A DNA stretch of 64,000 nucleotides, from contig JADFDM010000002.1 of the NCBI GenBank assembly GCA_018262795.1, forward strand, positions 310,001 to 374,000, given 5' to 3'. This DNA comes from Sphingobacteriales bacterium (GTDB taxonomy: Bacteria; Bacteroidota; Bacteroidia; Chitinophagales; LD1). Of this stretch, positions 37,904 through 46,802 are shown in pieces; position 1 is the first letter of the stretch, and every line of letters starts with the position of its first letter. The notes beneath the pieces were generated by a model, which searched no databases, was not told the origin of the DNA, and was given only the letters and a program-made list of their open reading frames with translations. Position numbers and translations under genes: made by a program.

Positions 37904-40144
37904 ATGGATCTCCAAATAGAAAATAATATTAATGAAGAGCAGGAGCGCAAACTAATCCTGAAAGAATACCGTGCATTGCTGCGCGCCCTGCGCAAAAATG
38001 CTTCTGCACAAGAAAAAAAACTTATCCGCAGAGCATTTGAAATGGCAGCCGACAGCCATAAGAATATGCGCAGAAAAAGTGGCGAGCCTTATGTGTTGCA
38101 TCCGATTGCGGTAGCTCGTGTAGTAGCAGAAGAAATGGGATTAGATGCTACTTCTATTATCTGTGCTTTGTTGCACGATGTAGTAGAAGATACGGAAGTT
38201 ACACTCGATGAAATTGAAAGAGCTTTTAATAAAGAAGTAGCAAAAATTGTAGATGGCCTCACTAAAATAGCCGGAGTATTTGACCTCAACTCTTCTATAC
38301 AGGCAGAGAACTTTCGCAAGTTGCTCCTCACGCTAAACGATGACATCCGAGTAATCCTGATTAAACTGGCCGACCGATTGCACAACATGCGCACGCTCGA
38401 ATCGCTGAAACGCGAGAAGCAATTGAAGATAGCGAGTGAAACCATGTACTTGTATGCCCCTCTCGCCCACCGTATGGGCTTGAATGCTATCAAAACAGAG
38501 ATGGAGGATTTATCGCTCAAATACACAGAGCCGGTTATCTACAAAGACATTGCGCGTAAATTGAACGAAACAAAGAGAGAGCGTTCTCGCTTTATTCACG
38601 ATTTTATAAAACCATTGAAGGAAGAGTTGGAGCAGCGCGGCTTTCTTTTCAATATTTACGGGCGACCTAAATCCATCTTCTCTATCTATAACAAGCTCAA
38701 AAGTAAAGAGGTGTCCTTTGAAGAAATCTACGACCTCTTCGCCATACGGATTATACTAAAATCACCTCCCGAAAAAGAGAAGAGTGACTGCTGGGGAGTT
38801 TACTCTGCCATTACTGATATTTACAAACCCAACCCCGACCGCTTGCGAGACTGGTTGAGCAACCCCAAGGCAAACGGCTACGAAGCGCTGCATACTACCG
38901 TGATGAGCAGCCCCGGCAAATGGGTAGAAATTCAAATCAGAACCGAGCGAATGCACGAAATCGCGGAAAAAGGCTTTGCGGCTCACTGGAAATATAAAGA
39001 GGGAAATCCGGCCGACAATGCCTTAGATGAATGGTTGTCGAAAATTCAGGGAGTGCTGAGCAATCCGGATGAAACAGCTCTCGAAATTGTCAACGATTTC
39101 AAGTATGAACTTTTTACGGATGAGATTTTTGTATTCACCCCAAAAGGAGATTTAAAACGTTTGCGCAAAGGGGGAACGGCCCTCGATTTTGCTTTTGAAA
39201 TTCACTCCGACATCGGTAAAAAATGTATAGGTGCCAAGGTGAACAACAAATTAGTTCCATTGAGCCACGTACTCAGAAATGGGGATCAAATTGAAATTCT
39301 CACCTCTAAAAAGCAAGTGCCCAATGAAGACTGGCTCGGCTATGTAGTGTCGGCAAAGGCGCGCTCCGTTATCAAGCAAACATTAAAAGACGAGAAAAAA
39401 CAAAAGGCGGAAGAAGGCAAAGAACTCTTAGATAAAAAACTCAAGCAACTGAAAATCGAAAACAGCGAATCGAATCAGTTGCTGCTGTTGAACTATTTTA
39501 AAATGGTTTCATCGCTGGATATGTTCTACAACATCGCCACCAAAAAAATAGACCTCAGCACCCTTGCCAATCTGGAGGTAATTGCGGGAAAAATAAAACT
39601 GCCCAAACTTCCCAATACTCAGAAATTGCATGCCAATGAGAGTATTGACGATGCAGTAACAAAAACTTTGCAGAAGAATGCCGAGTTGCTGATTATGGGA
39701 GAGAATACCGATAAAATTGATTACAAGTTTGCCCCTTGTTGCAACCCTATCCCCGGAGATGATGTGTTCGGATTTTTAACCATCAATGACGGCATCAAAA
39801 TTCACCGAACCAATTGCCCCAATGCGGTGCAGATGATGAGCCGGTACGCTTACCGCATTATAAAAACTAAATGGACGAAACAACATGAAATAGCTTTCCT
39901 TACCGGAATCAAACTTACAGGCTTAGATGACGTGGGTCTCGTAAATAAAACCACCAACATCATTACCGGTCAAATGAACCTGAATATGCGTTCCATCTCT
40001 TTCGATAGCACCGATGGCGTATTTGAAGGGCGCATTATGGTTTATGTTCACGACACTGAAGAGTTGGAAGAACTGATCAGGCGGCTGTCGGCACTCACCG
40101 GCATTTTGGGGGTAGAGCGTTTTGACTCAGACGATACGGAATAA
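37904..40144 (+). CDS. Bifunctional (p)ppGpp synthetase/hydrolase (RelA/SpoT homologue)
   Basis: 746 residues. The HD hydrolase domain is at about 60-200 (HPIAVARVVAEEMG, ALLHDVVEDTEV, KLADRLHNMRTL). The synthetase domain follows (GRPKSIFSIYNKL, YDLFAIRIIL, NGYEALHTTVM), then TGS (DEIFVFTPKGDLKRLRKGGTALDFA) and a C-terminal ACT-like region. Both active sites look intact, so it is a bifunctional Rel/SpoT rather than a mono-functional RelA. It makes and removes the stringent-response alarmone. The DksA-like fusion at 12 kb may act in the same response (inference). Confidence 0.96.
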   Translation: MDLQIENNINEEQERKLILKEYRALLRALRKNASAQEKKLIRRAFEMAADSHKNMRRKSGEPYVLHPIAVARVVAEEMGLDATSIICALLHDVVEDTEVTLDEIERAFNKEVAKIVDGLTKIAGVFDLNSSIQAENFRKLLLTLNDDIRVILIKLADRLHNMRTLESLKREKQLKIASETMYLYAPLAHRMGLNAIKTEMEDLSLKYTEPVIYKDIARKLNETKRERSRFIHDFIKPLKEELEQRGFLFNIYGRPKSIFSIYNKLKSKEVSFEEIYDLFAIRIILKSPPEKEKSDCWGVYSAITDIYKPNPDRLRDWLSNPKANGYEALHTTVMSSPGKWVEIQIRTERMHEIAEKGFAAHWKYKEGNPADNALDEWLSKIQGVLSNPDETALEIVNDFKYELFTDEIFVFTPKGDLKRLRKGGTALDFAFEIHSDIGKKCIGAKVNNKLVPLSHVLRNGDQIEILTSKKQVPNEDWLGYVVSAKARSVIKQTLKDEKKQKAEEGKELLDKKLKQLKIENSESNQLLLLNYFKMVSSLDMFYNIATKKIDLSTLANLEVIAGKIKLPKLPNTQKLHANESIDDAVTKTLQKNAELLIMGENTDKIDYKFAPCCNPIPGDDVFGFLTINDGIKIHRTNCPNAVQMMSRYAYRIIKTKWTKQHEIAFLTGIKLTGLDDVGLVNKTTNIITGQMNLNMRSISFDSTDGVFEGRIMVYVHDTEELEELIRRLSALTGILGVERFDSDDTE

Positions 40145-40161
40145 AATACCAATTTCTTCGC

Positions 40162-40192
40162 TTGGGATATCTTGTAAGAAGGGCTATTTTCG
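40162..40192 (+). promoter_or_regulatory. Promoter of the Fur-family gene, abutting its start
   Basis: TTG (40162-40164), 20 bp, then TATTTTCG (40185-40192). The GTG start follows after three bases, implying a leaderless mRNA if this promoter is used. Confidence 0.55.
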
Positions 40193-40195
40193 CGC

Positions 40196-40699
40196 GTGAT
40201 TTCAAACCAGCGCAAAGAGCATATTGCAGAAGTAAAAAACATCTTTTCCGCTTATCTGGAACAGAAGAGTTTGCGTAAAACATCAGAACGCTATATCATC
40301 TTAGAAGAAATTTACCTGCGTGATGACCATTTTGAGGCCGAAATGCTGTATGAAGAACTTTTGAGAAAAAAATACAGAGTAAGCCGCGCTACCGTTTACA
40401 ACACCCTCGAATTGCTTATTTCTTGCGATTTGATTAAAAAGCACCAGTTCGGTAAAAATCAAGCACAGTACGAAAAAAGCTACGGTTATAAACAACATGA
40501 CCATATTATTTGTGTGGATTGTAAAAAAGTAGTTGAATTTTGTGACCCTAGAATTCAGCAGATTAAAACCATGATGGGCGATCTGCTCAATTTTAAGATT
40601 ACGCATCATTCATTAAATATGTACGGCATTTGCGGTACTTGCCAGAAAAAACGAGAAGCCGAAGCAGTCAAAAACGCAACAACAAACCAAACTAAATAA
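40196..40699 (+). CDS. Fur/PerR-family transcriptional regulator
   Basis: 167 residues with a GTG start. A winged-helix DNA-binding half (LRKTSERYIILEEIYLRDDHFEAEMLY, KKYRVSRATVYNTLELLISCDLI) is followed by the metal-binding dimerisation half. That half has HDHIICVDCKKVVEFCDP and a C-terminal CGTCQK pair, giving two CxxC zinc sites. The sequence does not decide between iron (Fur), peroxide (PerR) or zinc (Zur) sensing. The next gene (STAS) is 9 bp downstream and likely co-transcribed. Confidence 0.93.
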   Translation: MISNQRKEHIAEVKNIFSAYLEQKSLRKTSERYIILEEIYLRDDHFEAEMLYEELLRKKYRVSRATVYNTLELLISCDLIKKHQFGKNQAQYEKSYGYKQHDHIICVDCKKVVEFCDPRIQQIKTMMGDLLNFKITHHSLNMYGICGTCQKKREAEAVKNATTNQTK

Positions 40700-40708
40700 T
40701 CATTTACT

Positions 40709-41047
40709 ATGCAAACTGAAATCAAAGAAGGAGTATTAGTTATTACATTGGAAGGAAACCTCTTAGGTGAACACACCAATGCACCCGTCATGGAATTGAT
40801 AAACAAAAACCTGGCAGAGGGAAACAAAAAGGTGTTGTTTAACCTCGAAGCAGTAAAATTTATCAACAGCACCGGTTTGGGAATGCTGATGAGCGCATTG
40901 ACCAAAGTGAGAAATGCCGGAGGAGAATTAGGACTGAGTAACCTTCCTGACCAAATGAAAAAGTTATTGCAAATGACCAAATTGGAAAGCATTTTCCCGG
41001 TATTTGCGGATGAGGCAGGAGCCATTACCACATTAAACTCGAAGTAA
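40709..41047 (+). CDS. STAS-domain anti-sigma-factor antagonist-like protein
   Basis: 112 residues, a single STAS domain of SpoIIAA type. VLVITLEGNLLGEHTNAPVMELI is followed by KFINSTGLGMLMSALTKVRNAGGELGL, which carries the phosphorylatable Ser in NSTGLG. By family knowledge it is regulated by phosphorylation and binds an anti-sigma kinase; no RsbW-type partner is present here. It has an A-rich leader and lies nine bases after the Fur-family gene. Confidence 0.92.
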   Translation: MQTEIKEGVLVITLEGNLLGEHTNAPVMELINKNLAEGNKKVLFNLEAVKFINSTGLGMLMSALTKVRNAGGELGLSNLPDQMKKLLQMTKLESIFPVFADEAGAITTLNSK

Positions 41048-41062
41048 AAACAAATGTTTGAC

Positions 41063-41098
41063 TAAATCCTGTTCGGGCTTCAGTGCGGACAGGATTTT
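41063..41098 (+). terminator. Probable terminator before purA
   Basis: AAATCCTGT pairs with ACAGGATTT around a 16-base loop, followed by TTTTAAAATTT. The T tract is weak. Confidence 0.6.
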
Positions 41099-41110
41099 AA
41101 AATTTATATT

Positions 41111-42397
41111 ATGTACGTAGATATTCTTTTAGGCCTCCAGTGGGGCGATGAAGGCAAGGGGAAAATTGTGGATCACTTATCCGACAAGTATGATGTGATT
41201 GCGCGCTTTCAAGGCGGCCCCAATGCCGGTCATACCTTGGTTATTAATGGCGAAAAAACAATTCTGCATACAGTGCCCAGTGGCATTCTTCACCACCGCC
41301 CGGTCAATGTGATTGGCAACGGTGTGGTGATAGATCCCATCACGCTACAAAAAGAAATTGAAACGCTCACTGCTAAAGGCGCAGACATCAACAAGCGACT
41401 GTTTATCTCCAAAAAGGCGCATCTCATTCTACCCACTCATAAAATCTTAGATGCTGCCTCAGAGGCCTCCAAGGGTTTATCTAAAATCGGTTCTACCCTG
41501 AGAGGCATCTCCCCTACTTACATGGATAAAACCGGAAGAAACGGTTTGCGTGTAGGCGATCTTTTAGCCGCTGATTTTGCTTCTCATTACGAAAAAATAA
41601 AAGAAAAACACCTCCATCTTCTTAAACTCTACGACTACGAATTTTCACTCCCCGAACTGGAGCAACCGTGGCTTGAAGCCATCGAGTTCATGAAATCGCT
41701 GAACCTGATTGATTCCGAATACTTTTTGAACGATTTATTAAGTCAGGGCAAAACCATTTTGGCCGAAGGCGCTCAGGGAACCATGTTAGACATTGACTTT
41801 GGCACCTATCCTTTTGTCACCTCCTCTAACACAATCACATCGGGGGCTTGCAACGGCCTCGGCATTGCTCCCAATAAAGTAAAGGAAGTAATTGGCATTG
41901 CTAAAGCGTATTGCACTCGCGTGGGCAGCGGCCCCTTCCCTACCGAATTAAATGATGAAATGGGCGAAAGACTCCGTCAGGTTGGTTCTGAATTTGGCGC
42001 TACCACCGGTCGTCCGCGCAGATGTGGCTGGATTGACCTCCCCGCTCTTAAATATGCTATCATGATTAATGGCGTTACTCAAATTGCCATGACCAAGGCC
42101 GATGTGCTCAATGATTTTGAAACGGTAGAAGCCTGCACCGCATATAAGGTGGATGGAACTATTTCGCAACAAATTCCTTTCGATCTTTGTACCACAGACA
42201 TACTGCCCGTTTACGAAAAACTCAACGGCTGGAAAACAGACCTGCGCAACTTCACTAATTACGAAGCCCTGCCGGAATCATTCCTCGGATATTTGAACTT
42301 CGTAGAAGAATACTTAAAAACTGAAGTAACCATGATTTCTACCGGCCCTGAAAGAGAAAGACTCGTTTTCAAGAAAGCGTTAGAGTCAGTGTCCTGA
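41111..42397 (+). CDS. purA: Adenylosuccinate synthetase
   Basis: 428 residues. GLQWGDEGKGKIVDHL is the GTP-binding loop, FQGGPNAGHTLV and GATTGRPRRCGW are IMP/Asp-binding signatures, and AEGAQGTMLDIDFGTYPFVTSSNT is typical. It makes adenylosuccinate from IMP, aspartate and GTP in AMP synthesis. Complete, with normal length. It is followed 28 bp later by pabB. Confidence 0.98.
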   Translation: MYVDILLGLQWGDEGKGKIVDHLSDKYDVIARFQGGPNAGHTLVINGEKTILHTVPSGILHHRPVNVIGNGVVIDPITLQKEIETLTAKGADINKRLFISKKAHLILPTHKILDAASEASKGLSKIGSTLRGISPTYMDKTGRNGLRVGDLLAADFASHYEKIKEKHLHLLKLYDYEFSLPELEQPWLEAIEFMKSLNLIDSEYFLNDLLSQGKTILAEGAQGTMLDIDFGTYPFVTSSNTITSGACNGLGIAPNKVKEVIGIAKAYCTRVGSGPFPTELNDEMGERLRQVGSEFGATTGRPRRCGWIDLPALKYAIMINGVTQIAMTKADVLNDFETVEACTAYKVDGTISQQIPFDLCTTDILPVYEKLNGWKTDLRNFTNYEALPESFLGYLNFVEEYLKTEVTMISTGPERERLVFKKALESVS

Positions 42398-42425
42398 CAC
42401 ATATTAGCGGAACGTATCCCTCAAA

Positions 42426-43724
42426 ATGGCTGAATCTACTACGGTCTCCATACCGGATATAGAGAAATTTAAAAAGCAAGCGCTTTATTGGGCTAATCAT
42501 TTTTCGGTGGTTTGCCTGCTCGATACCAACCACTATGCCGAGGACAAATACCATAGTCGAGAATGGGTGTTGGCCATAGATGCAGTAGATGAAATAACCG
42601 GAGGCAATCATGCCTTTGAGCAACTCAAACGATTTCAGGAAAGCGCTCATTCCGAGATATTCGGATTTCTGGGGTACGATTTGAAAAACCAAATTGAACA
42701 GCTCAATAGTAACAATCCCGATAACATCGGCCTGCCGGATATTTACTTTTTCAAACCCCGATATATCTTTGAAATAACGAAAGGGAAACTTACTCTCAAC
42801 CGCAACTATCCTGAAACCTTTGAGTTGATTGAACTCATTGCTAAGCTACCCTTGCCCGATGAACAACCAAAGGCTCCTCATGAAATTCATCTTCAATCCC
42901 GAACTGCTAAAACCGATTATTTCCAGAACGTAACTGCCATCCGCCAACAGATAGAAGAAGGTGATTTCTACGAACTAAACTATTGCAATGAGTTTTATGC
43001 TGAGGAGGCAAGCATTTCTCCCCTAACAACATTCTTTTCGCTAAACCAAAAATCATTGGCTCCCTTTAGCTGCTTCTTCAAATTACAGAGCCATTATCTG
43101 CTTTGTGCCAGCCCGGAGCGATTTCTGAAAAAGGAAAAACAGAAATTGATTTCGCAACCTATCAAAGGCACCATTCGCAAAGGACTAACCGAAGCAGAAA
43201 ACGCTGCGCTAAAAAATCAGTTGCATTTAGATGCGAAAGAACGGGCTGAAAACGTGATGATAGTAGATTTAGTAAGAAACGATTTGGCCAAAAGTGCTAA
43301 AGCAGGAACCGTGGTGACCGAAGAACTTTTTCAAGTGTATGAGTTCAAAACCATTCAGCAAATGATATCTACTATCACGGCTGAAATGAGAGAAGATATT
43401 AACTGGTGCAATGCCCTCAAAAACACATTTCCGATGGGGAGCATGACCGGTGCGCCCAAGGTAATGGTGATGCAGATGATTGAAAAGTATGAGAATTTTA
43501 AACGAGGACTGTTTAGCGGGTCGGTGGGGTATATAAAAACGGACGGTGATTTTGATTTCAATGTAGTGATTCGGTGTATTTTGTATAATGCCTCTGCGAA
43601 ATATTTATCGTTGCGCGTGGGAGGGGCCATTACCTACGATTCGGTTCCTGAGAAAGAATACGCTGAAATTCTTTTGAAAGCAAAGGGGATTTTGGAGGTG
43701 CTAAACGCAAGTGTAGATTCTTGA
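42426..43724 (+). CDS. pabB: Aminodeoxychorismate synthase component I-like (chorismate-binding enzyme)
   Basis: 432 residues of the anthranilate/aminodeoxychorismate synthase family. QPIKGTIRKG, NVMIVDLVRNDLAKSA and PMGSMTGAPKVMVMQMIEKYE are the chorismate-binding motifs, followed by GLFSGSVGYI. The length and sequence fit PabB better than TrpE. The PIKGT Lys used by PabB-type enzymes for covalent intermediates is present. It supplies 4-amino-4-deoxychorismate for folate; folA lies a few kb away. No glutaminase subunit is adjacent. Confidence 0.88.
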   Translation: MAESTTVSIPDIEKFKKQALYWANHFSVVCLLDTNHYAEDKYHSREWVLAIDAVDEITGGNHAFEQLKRFQESAHSEIFGFLGYDLKNQIEQLNSNNPDNIGLPDIYFFKPRYIFEITKGKLTLNRNYPETFELIELIAKLPLPDEQPKAPHEIHLQSRTAKTDYFQNVTAIRQQIEEGDFYELNYCNEFYAEEASISPLTTFFSLNQKSLAPFSCFFKLQSHYLLCASPERFLKKEKQKLISQPIKGTIRKGLTEAENAALKNQLHLDAKERAENVMIVDLVRNDLAKSAKAGTVVTEELFQVYEFKTIQQMISTITAEMREDINWCNALKNTFPMGSMTGAPKVMVMQMIEKYENFKRGLFSGSVGYIKTDGDFDFNVVIRCILYNASAKYLSLRVGGAITYDSVPEKEYAEILLKAKGILEVLNASVDS

Positions 43725-44052
43725 GTGGTTCTGTTTTCGGTTTACAGTTTCTGTTTGTACGGTAAACGGGAATCGCTAATTAGGAAATGGTGCTTCTACA
43801 AATCATTTCGAAAAGGATATAACGCTTTTATTGCTAAGTATGAGGGGATGAACGCATATTCCTAAATCCTAAATTATCCCTTGTGCAAACTCTATCGGGG
43901 GCTGCTACACCCCATCATGCTGCCTATGATACAGCATAAAGCCGCTTACGATACCGCAAAAAGTAACAATCAACCATCCATATTACTTAAAAAGAAAGCC
44001 CCAATACGCAGCGGCACCGGGGCTTTGTTATTTAATAGCTGTTACAAAAAGA
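43725..44052. other. Convergent gap between pabB and GAPDH
   Basis: It contains a short word-repeat stretch (TTTTCGGTTTACAGTTTCTGTTTGTACGG, shown in part, about 43735-43765) and, at its right end, the GAPDH terminator. No gene or RNA is supported. Confidence 0.55.
43995..44026 (-). terminator. Terminator of the GAPDH gene
   Basis: AAAGCCCC and GGGGCTTT arms lie around 16 bases. On the minus strand the hairpin is followed by CTTTTTAAG. Confidence 0.85.
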
Positions 44053-45501
44053 CTAATAGTAAGTCAGTCTTCTCACCTCTGCCAAGTGTTTGGCTAAACG
44101 AATTACCTGAGCGGTGTAACCATACTCATTATCGTACCAAGCGTAAATCACTACCCGCTTGCCATCTTCGCTTACAATAGTCGCCTTGCTGTCAATTTCG
44201 CAGCCATGGCTATTGCCCACTACATCGCTCGAAACCAATTCATCGGAGATGGAGAAGTCCACCTGCTCTACTAACTTACCTATCAGCGAAGCATTGCGCA
44301 TTAGTTCATTGACTTCTGCTACCGTAGTTTGCTTTTTAACTTGCAGGCTTAGGATGGCTAAGGAAACATTGGGAACCGGAACACGAACGGCATTGCTGGT
44401 CAGCTTTCCTTTCATTCCCGGAAAAATTTTGGTGACCGCTTTTCCGGCACCTGTTTCAGTAATTACCATGTTGATAGGTGCCGCGCGACCTCTACGGCTT
44501 TTCTTGTGGAAGTTATCCAACAGATTTTGGTCGTTAGTATAAGCGTGCACTGTTTCAATGTGCCCTTGATCAATTCCCAATGAGTTCTCAATAATATCAA
44601 TCACCGGAACAATGGCGTTGGTAGTGCAAGAAGCGGCAGAGAATATTTTTCCTGATTTGCTGCTGTAGTTTTCGTGGTTTACACCGTACACAATATTCGG
44701 AATGTCTCCTTTGGCCGGAGCGGTTAGAATCACCATGTCAGCACCTTTGGCTTTCAGGTGTTCACTCAATCCTTTTTCATCGCGCCACACACCCGTGTTA
44801 TCAATAATGATGGCTTTGTCAATTCCAAAAGCGGTGTAGTCCACCTCGGCAGGAGAATTAGCCGAAATCATTTTCACGGAGTGTCCATTGATATTAATGG
44901 CTCCGTTTTCAACATCCGGAATGACTACTCCGCCAAAGTTTCCATGCACCGAATCTTTGCGCAACAGGCTGGCGCGTTTTGCCAAATCATCTGTGGTGCG
45001 CTCTCGCGTTACTATTCCTTTTAGACGGAGTTGATGTCCCGAGCCTGCGTGATCCATCAAAATGCGGGCGGCCAAGCGGCCAATGCGGCCAAAGCCGTAA
45101 AGCACTACATCGCGGGGCACTAATTTCTTTTTGTCCACTCCGATAAAGTCGTCCAATTTTGCTTTTATGAAATCCAATACGCTGGCGTAGTTGCTGCCTT
45201 CCGTATTGTATTCCCCCGATAGCCTTCCCAAATCAATTCTGGAAGGAGCAATGGGCAGCGATGAAATGGCTTCGGCCAAATCTTTCGATAAAGCGGTAGA
45301 GAGTTTTACCCCGGAAAATTGGGAAAGGTAATTGTGGTCGTGAATGATTTCACTGAGTTTCTTATCGTAAAATTTTCTGCGGAATAACACTAATTCAATA
45401 TCGCGCTCTAACAGCAGTTTGCTGGCGATGTGTTGCAATGCCAAAGTAGTCTTTTCATTGTCCACCCATTGGCTCAGTTCTTTATCATATCTTTCTGACA
45501 T
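44053..45501 (-). CDS. gap: Glyceraldehyde-3-phosphate dehydrogenase, long form with N-terminal extension
   Basis: 482 residues, about 145 longer than the classic enzyme. Residues 1-125 are a helical extension (LALQHIASKLLLERDIELVLFRR) of unknown role. The NAD-binding loop VLYGFGRIGRLAARIL starts near residue 128, the catalytic Cys is in SAASCTTNAIVPV near 290, and VPVPNVSLAI and WYDNEYGY close the fold. The core residues are intact. It oxidises G3P with NAD(P); the extension may control assembly or direction of flux (inference). Long GAPDHs of this kind are known in Bacteroidota. Confidence 0.92.
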   Translation of the reverse strand: MSERYDKELSQWVDNEKTTLALQHIASKLLLERDIELVLFRRKFYDKKLSEIIHDHNYLSQFSGVKLSTALSKDLAEAISSLPIAPSRIDLGRLSGEYNTEGSNYASVLDFIKAKLDDFIGVDKKKLVPRDVVLYGFGRIGRLAARILMDHAGSGHQLRLKGIVTRERTTDDLAKRASLLRKDSVHGNFGGVVIPDVENGAININGHSVKMISANSPAEVDYTAFGIDKAIIIDNTGVWRDEKGLSEHLKAKGADMVILTAPAKGDIPNIVYGVNHENYSSKSGKIFSAASCTTNAIVPVIDIIENSLGIDQGHIETVHAYTNDQNLLDNFHKKSRRGRAAPINMVITETGAGKAVTKIFPGMKGKLTSNAVRVPVPNVSLAILSLQVKKQTTVAEVNELMRNASLIGKLVEQVDFSISDELVSSDVVGNSHGCEIDSKATIVSEDGKRVVIYAWYDNEYGYTAQVIRLAKHLAEVRRLTYY

Positions 45502-45585
45502 ACACTTGTTTTTTTAGGCGCTGCGAATATGGCAATAAATGGGCAAAGTTGAAACCTGATTTCAATTAGTTGGCGAGTAAAAAAT

Positions 45586-45612
45586 AAAGGCTACCGCTGA
45601 TCGGTAGCCTTT
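45586..45612 (-). terminator. Terminator of the sigma-factor gene
   Basis: AAAGGCTACCG and CGGTAGCCTTT form a perfect 11-bp stem with a 5-base loop. On the minus strand ATTTTTTACTC follows. Confidence 0.93.
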
Positions 45613-45641
45613 GATTTTCTGCAACAAAAAAGGGAATGTAT

Positions 45642-46508
45642 TTATCCCAGATACCCTTTCAGAAGGGCACATCGGTTATTTGTCTTCAGGCGCATAATTG
45701 CTTTATCTTTTATTTGACGAACTCGCTCCCGGGTCAAGTCGAATTTAAGGCCGATATCTTCAAGGCTCATCGGGTGTTCCAACCCTATCCCAAAATATAG
45801 TTTGATGACTTCACACTGTCTTTCAGTGAGGGAGGTAAGGGATCGTCCGATTTCGTGATGCAGCGATTCGAGATAGGAAACCCCATTGTCGGTGGCTTCT
45901 GCATTTGTATTTTCAATCACATCTAAAAGAGAGTTTTCTTCCCCCGCAGAAAAAGGAGCATCTACCGAAACATGCCGACCGGCAACTCCCAAAATAGTTT
46001 TTACTTCATCCAAATCTACATTCAGCAATCCCGCTAATTCTTCGGGAGCAGGTTCTCGCTCAAATTCCTGCTCTAAGGCGGTGAACGCCTTGTTGATTTT
46101 ATTGAGCGACCCCACTTTATTGAGTGGCAAACGAACTATCCGCGATTGTTCTGCCAAGGCCTGAAGTATTGCTTGGCGAATCCACCAAACAGCATAGGAA
46201 ATAAATTTGAAACCTCTTGTTTCATCAAATCGTTCTGCTGCTTTAATTAAACCCAAATTCCCTTCGTTGATGAGGTCTGAGAGTGAAAGCCCTTGGTTTT
46301 GGTATTGCTTGGCAACCGATACCACAAAGCGCAAATTGGCTTTGGTTAGTTTTTCCAAAGCATCGGTGTTGCCCATTTTAATTAAGCGGGCTAATCGCAC
46401 TTCTTCATCTGCGGTAATAAGATCTACCCGTCCGATCTCTTGTAAATATTTTTCTAAGGAAGCGCTTTCCCTATTGGTGATACTCTTCGTAATCTTTAAC
46501 TGGCGCAT
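45642..46508 (-). CDS. rpoD: Primary RNA polymerase sigma factor (Bacteroidota RpoD/SigA type)
   Basis: 288 residues, lacking region 1.1, as usual for Bacteroidota primary sigma. Region 1.2/2 begins [20 protein letters not shown]. Region 2.3-2.4 has [28 protein letters not shown]. Region 3 has [18 protein letters not shown]. Region 4.2 has [18 protein letters not shown]. It directs transcription from the TAnnTTTG promoters noted throughout. Its own AT-rich leader of about 290 bp is long. Confidence 0.96.
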   Translation of the reverse strand: MRQLKITKSITNRESASLEKYLQEIGRVDLITADEEVRLARLIKMGNTDALEKLTKANLRFVVSVAKQYQNQGLSLSDLINEGNLGLIKAAERFDETRGFKFISYAVWWIRQAILQALAEQSRIVRLPLNKVGSLNKINKAFTALEQEFEREPAPEELAGLLNVDLDEVKTILGVAGRHVSVDAPFSAGEENSLLDVIENTNAEATDNGVSYLESLHHEIGRSLTSLTERQCEVIKLYFGIGLEHPMSLEDIGLKFDLTRERVRQIKDKAIMRLKTNNRCALLKGYLG

Positions 46509-46802
46509 GGTTTGGTAGTTTTGTTTCTATAATATTGTTTTGGTTAGGCGTATCTAAGGAAATGTATTTCTTGTTTTCAAAAAAGCGTTATAACATTTAA
46601 TCTCGATATTGTTTTAGCTGCTGTATAAAATATAATGGCGTGTTTCGTATTTGTAAATACTTGTCGGCAATTTTTTTGGGGAGAAGGAAGATAATTTCTT
46701 GCCGGTCTGTTTTTTGATTTGGGGGAAGTTCTGCTGAACTTTTGTAAAGTAGTGATTTAAGAATATTTTTAGCCGCCTTAAAATGGAGAGATAAACCAAG
46801 AA
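46509..46802. other. AT-rich divergent intergenic region
   Basis: Holds the leaders of rpoD (minus) and the ABC ATPase (plus). No clear consensus promoter or RNA structure stands out. CGGCAA/TTGCCG arms 28 bases apart (46665 and 46699) are the only inverted repeat seen. Confidence 0.4.

Noticed and set aside
43881-44180. Plus-strand ORF between pabB and GAPDH
   Set aside because: It runs through the GAPDH terminator and into the antisense of GAPDH; no family resemblance.
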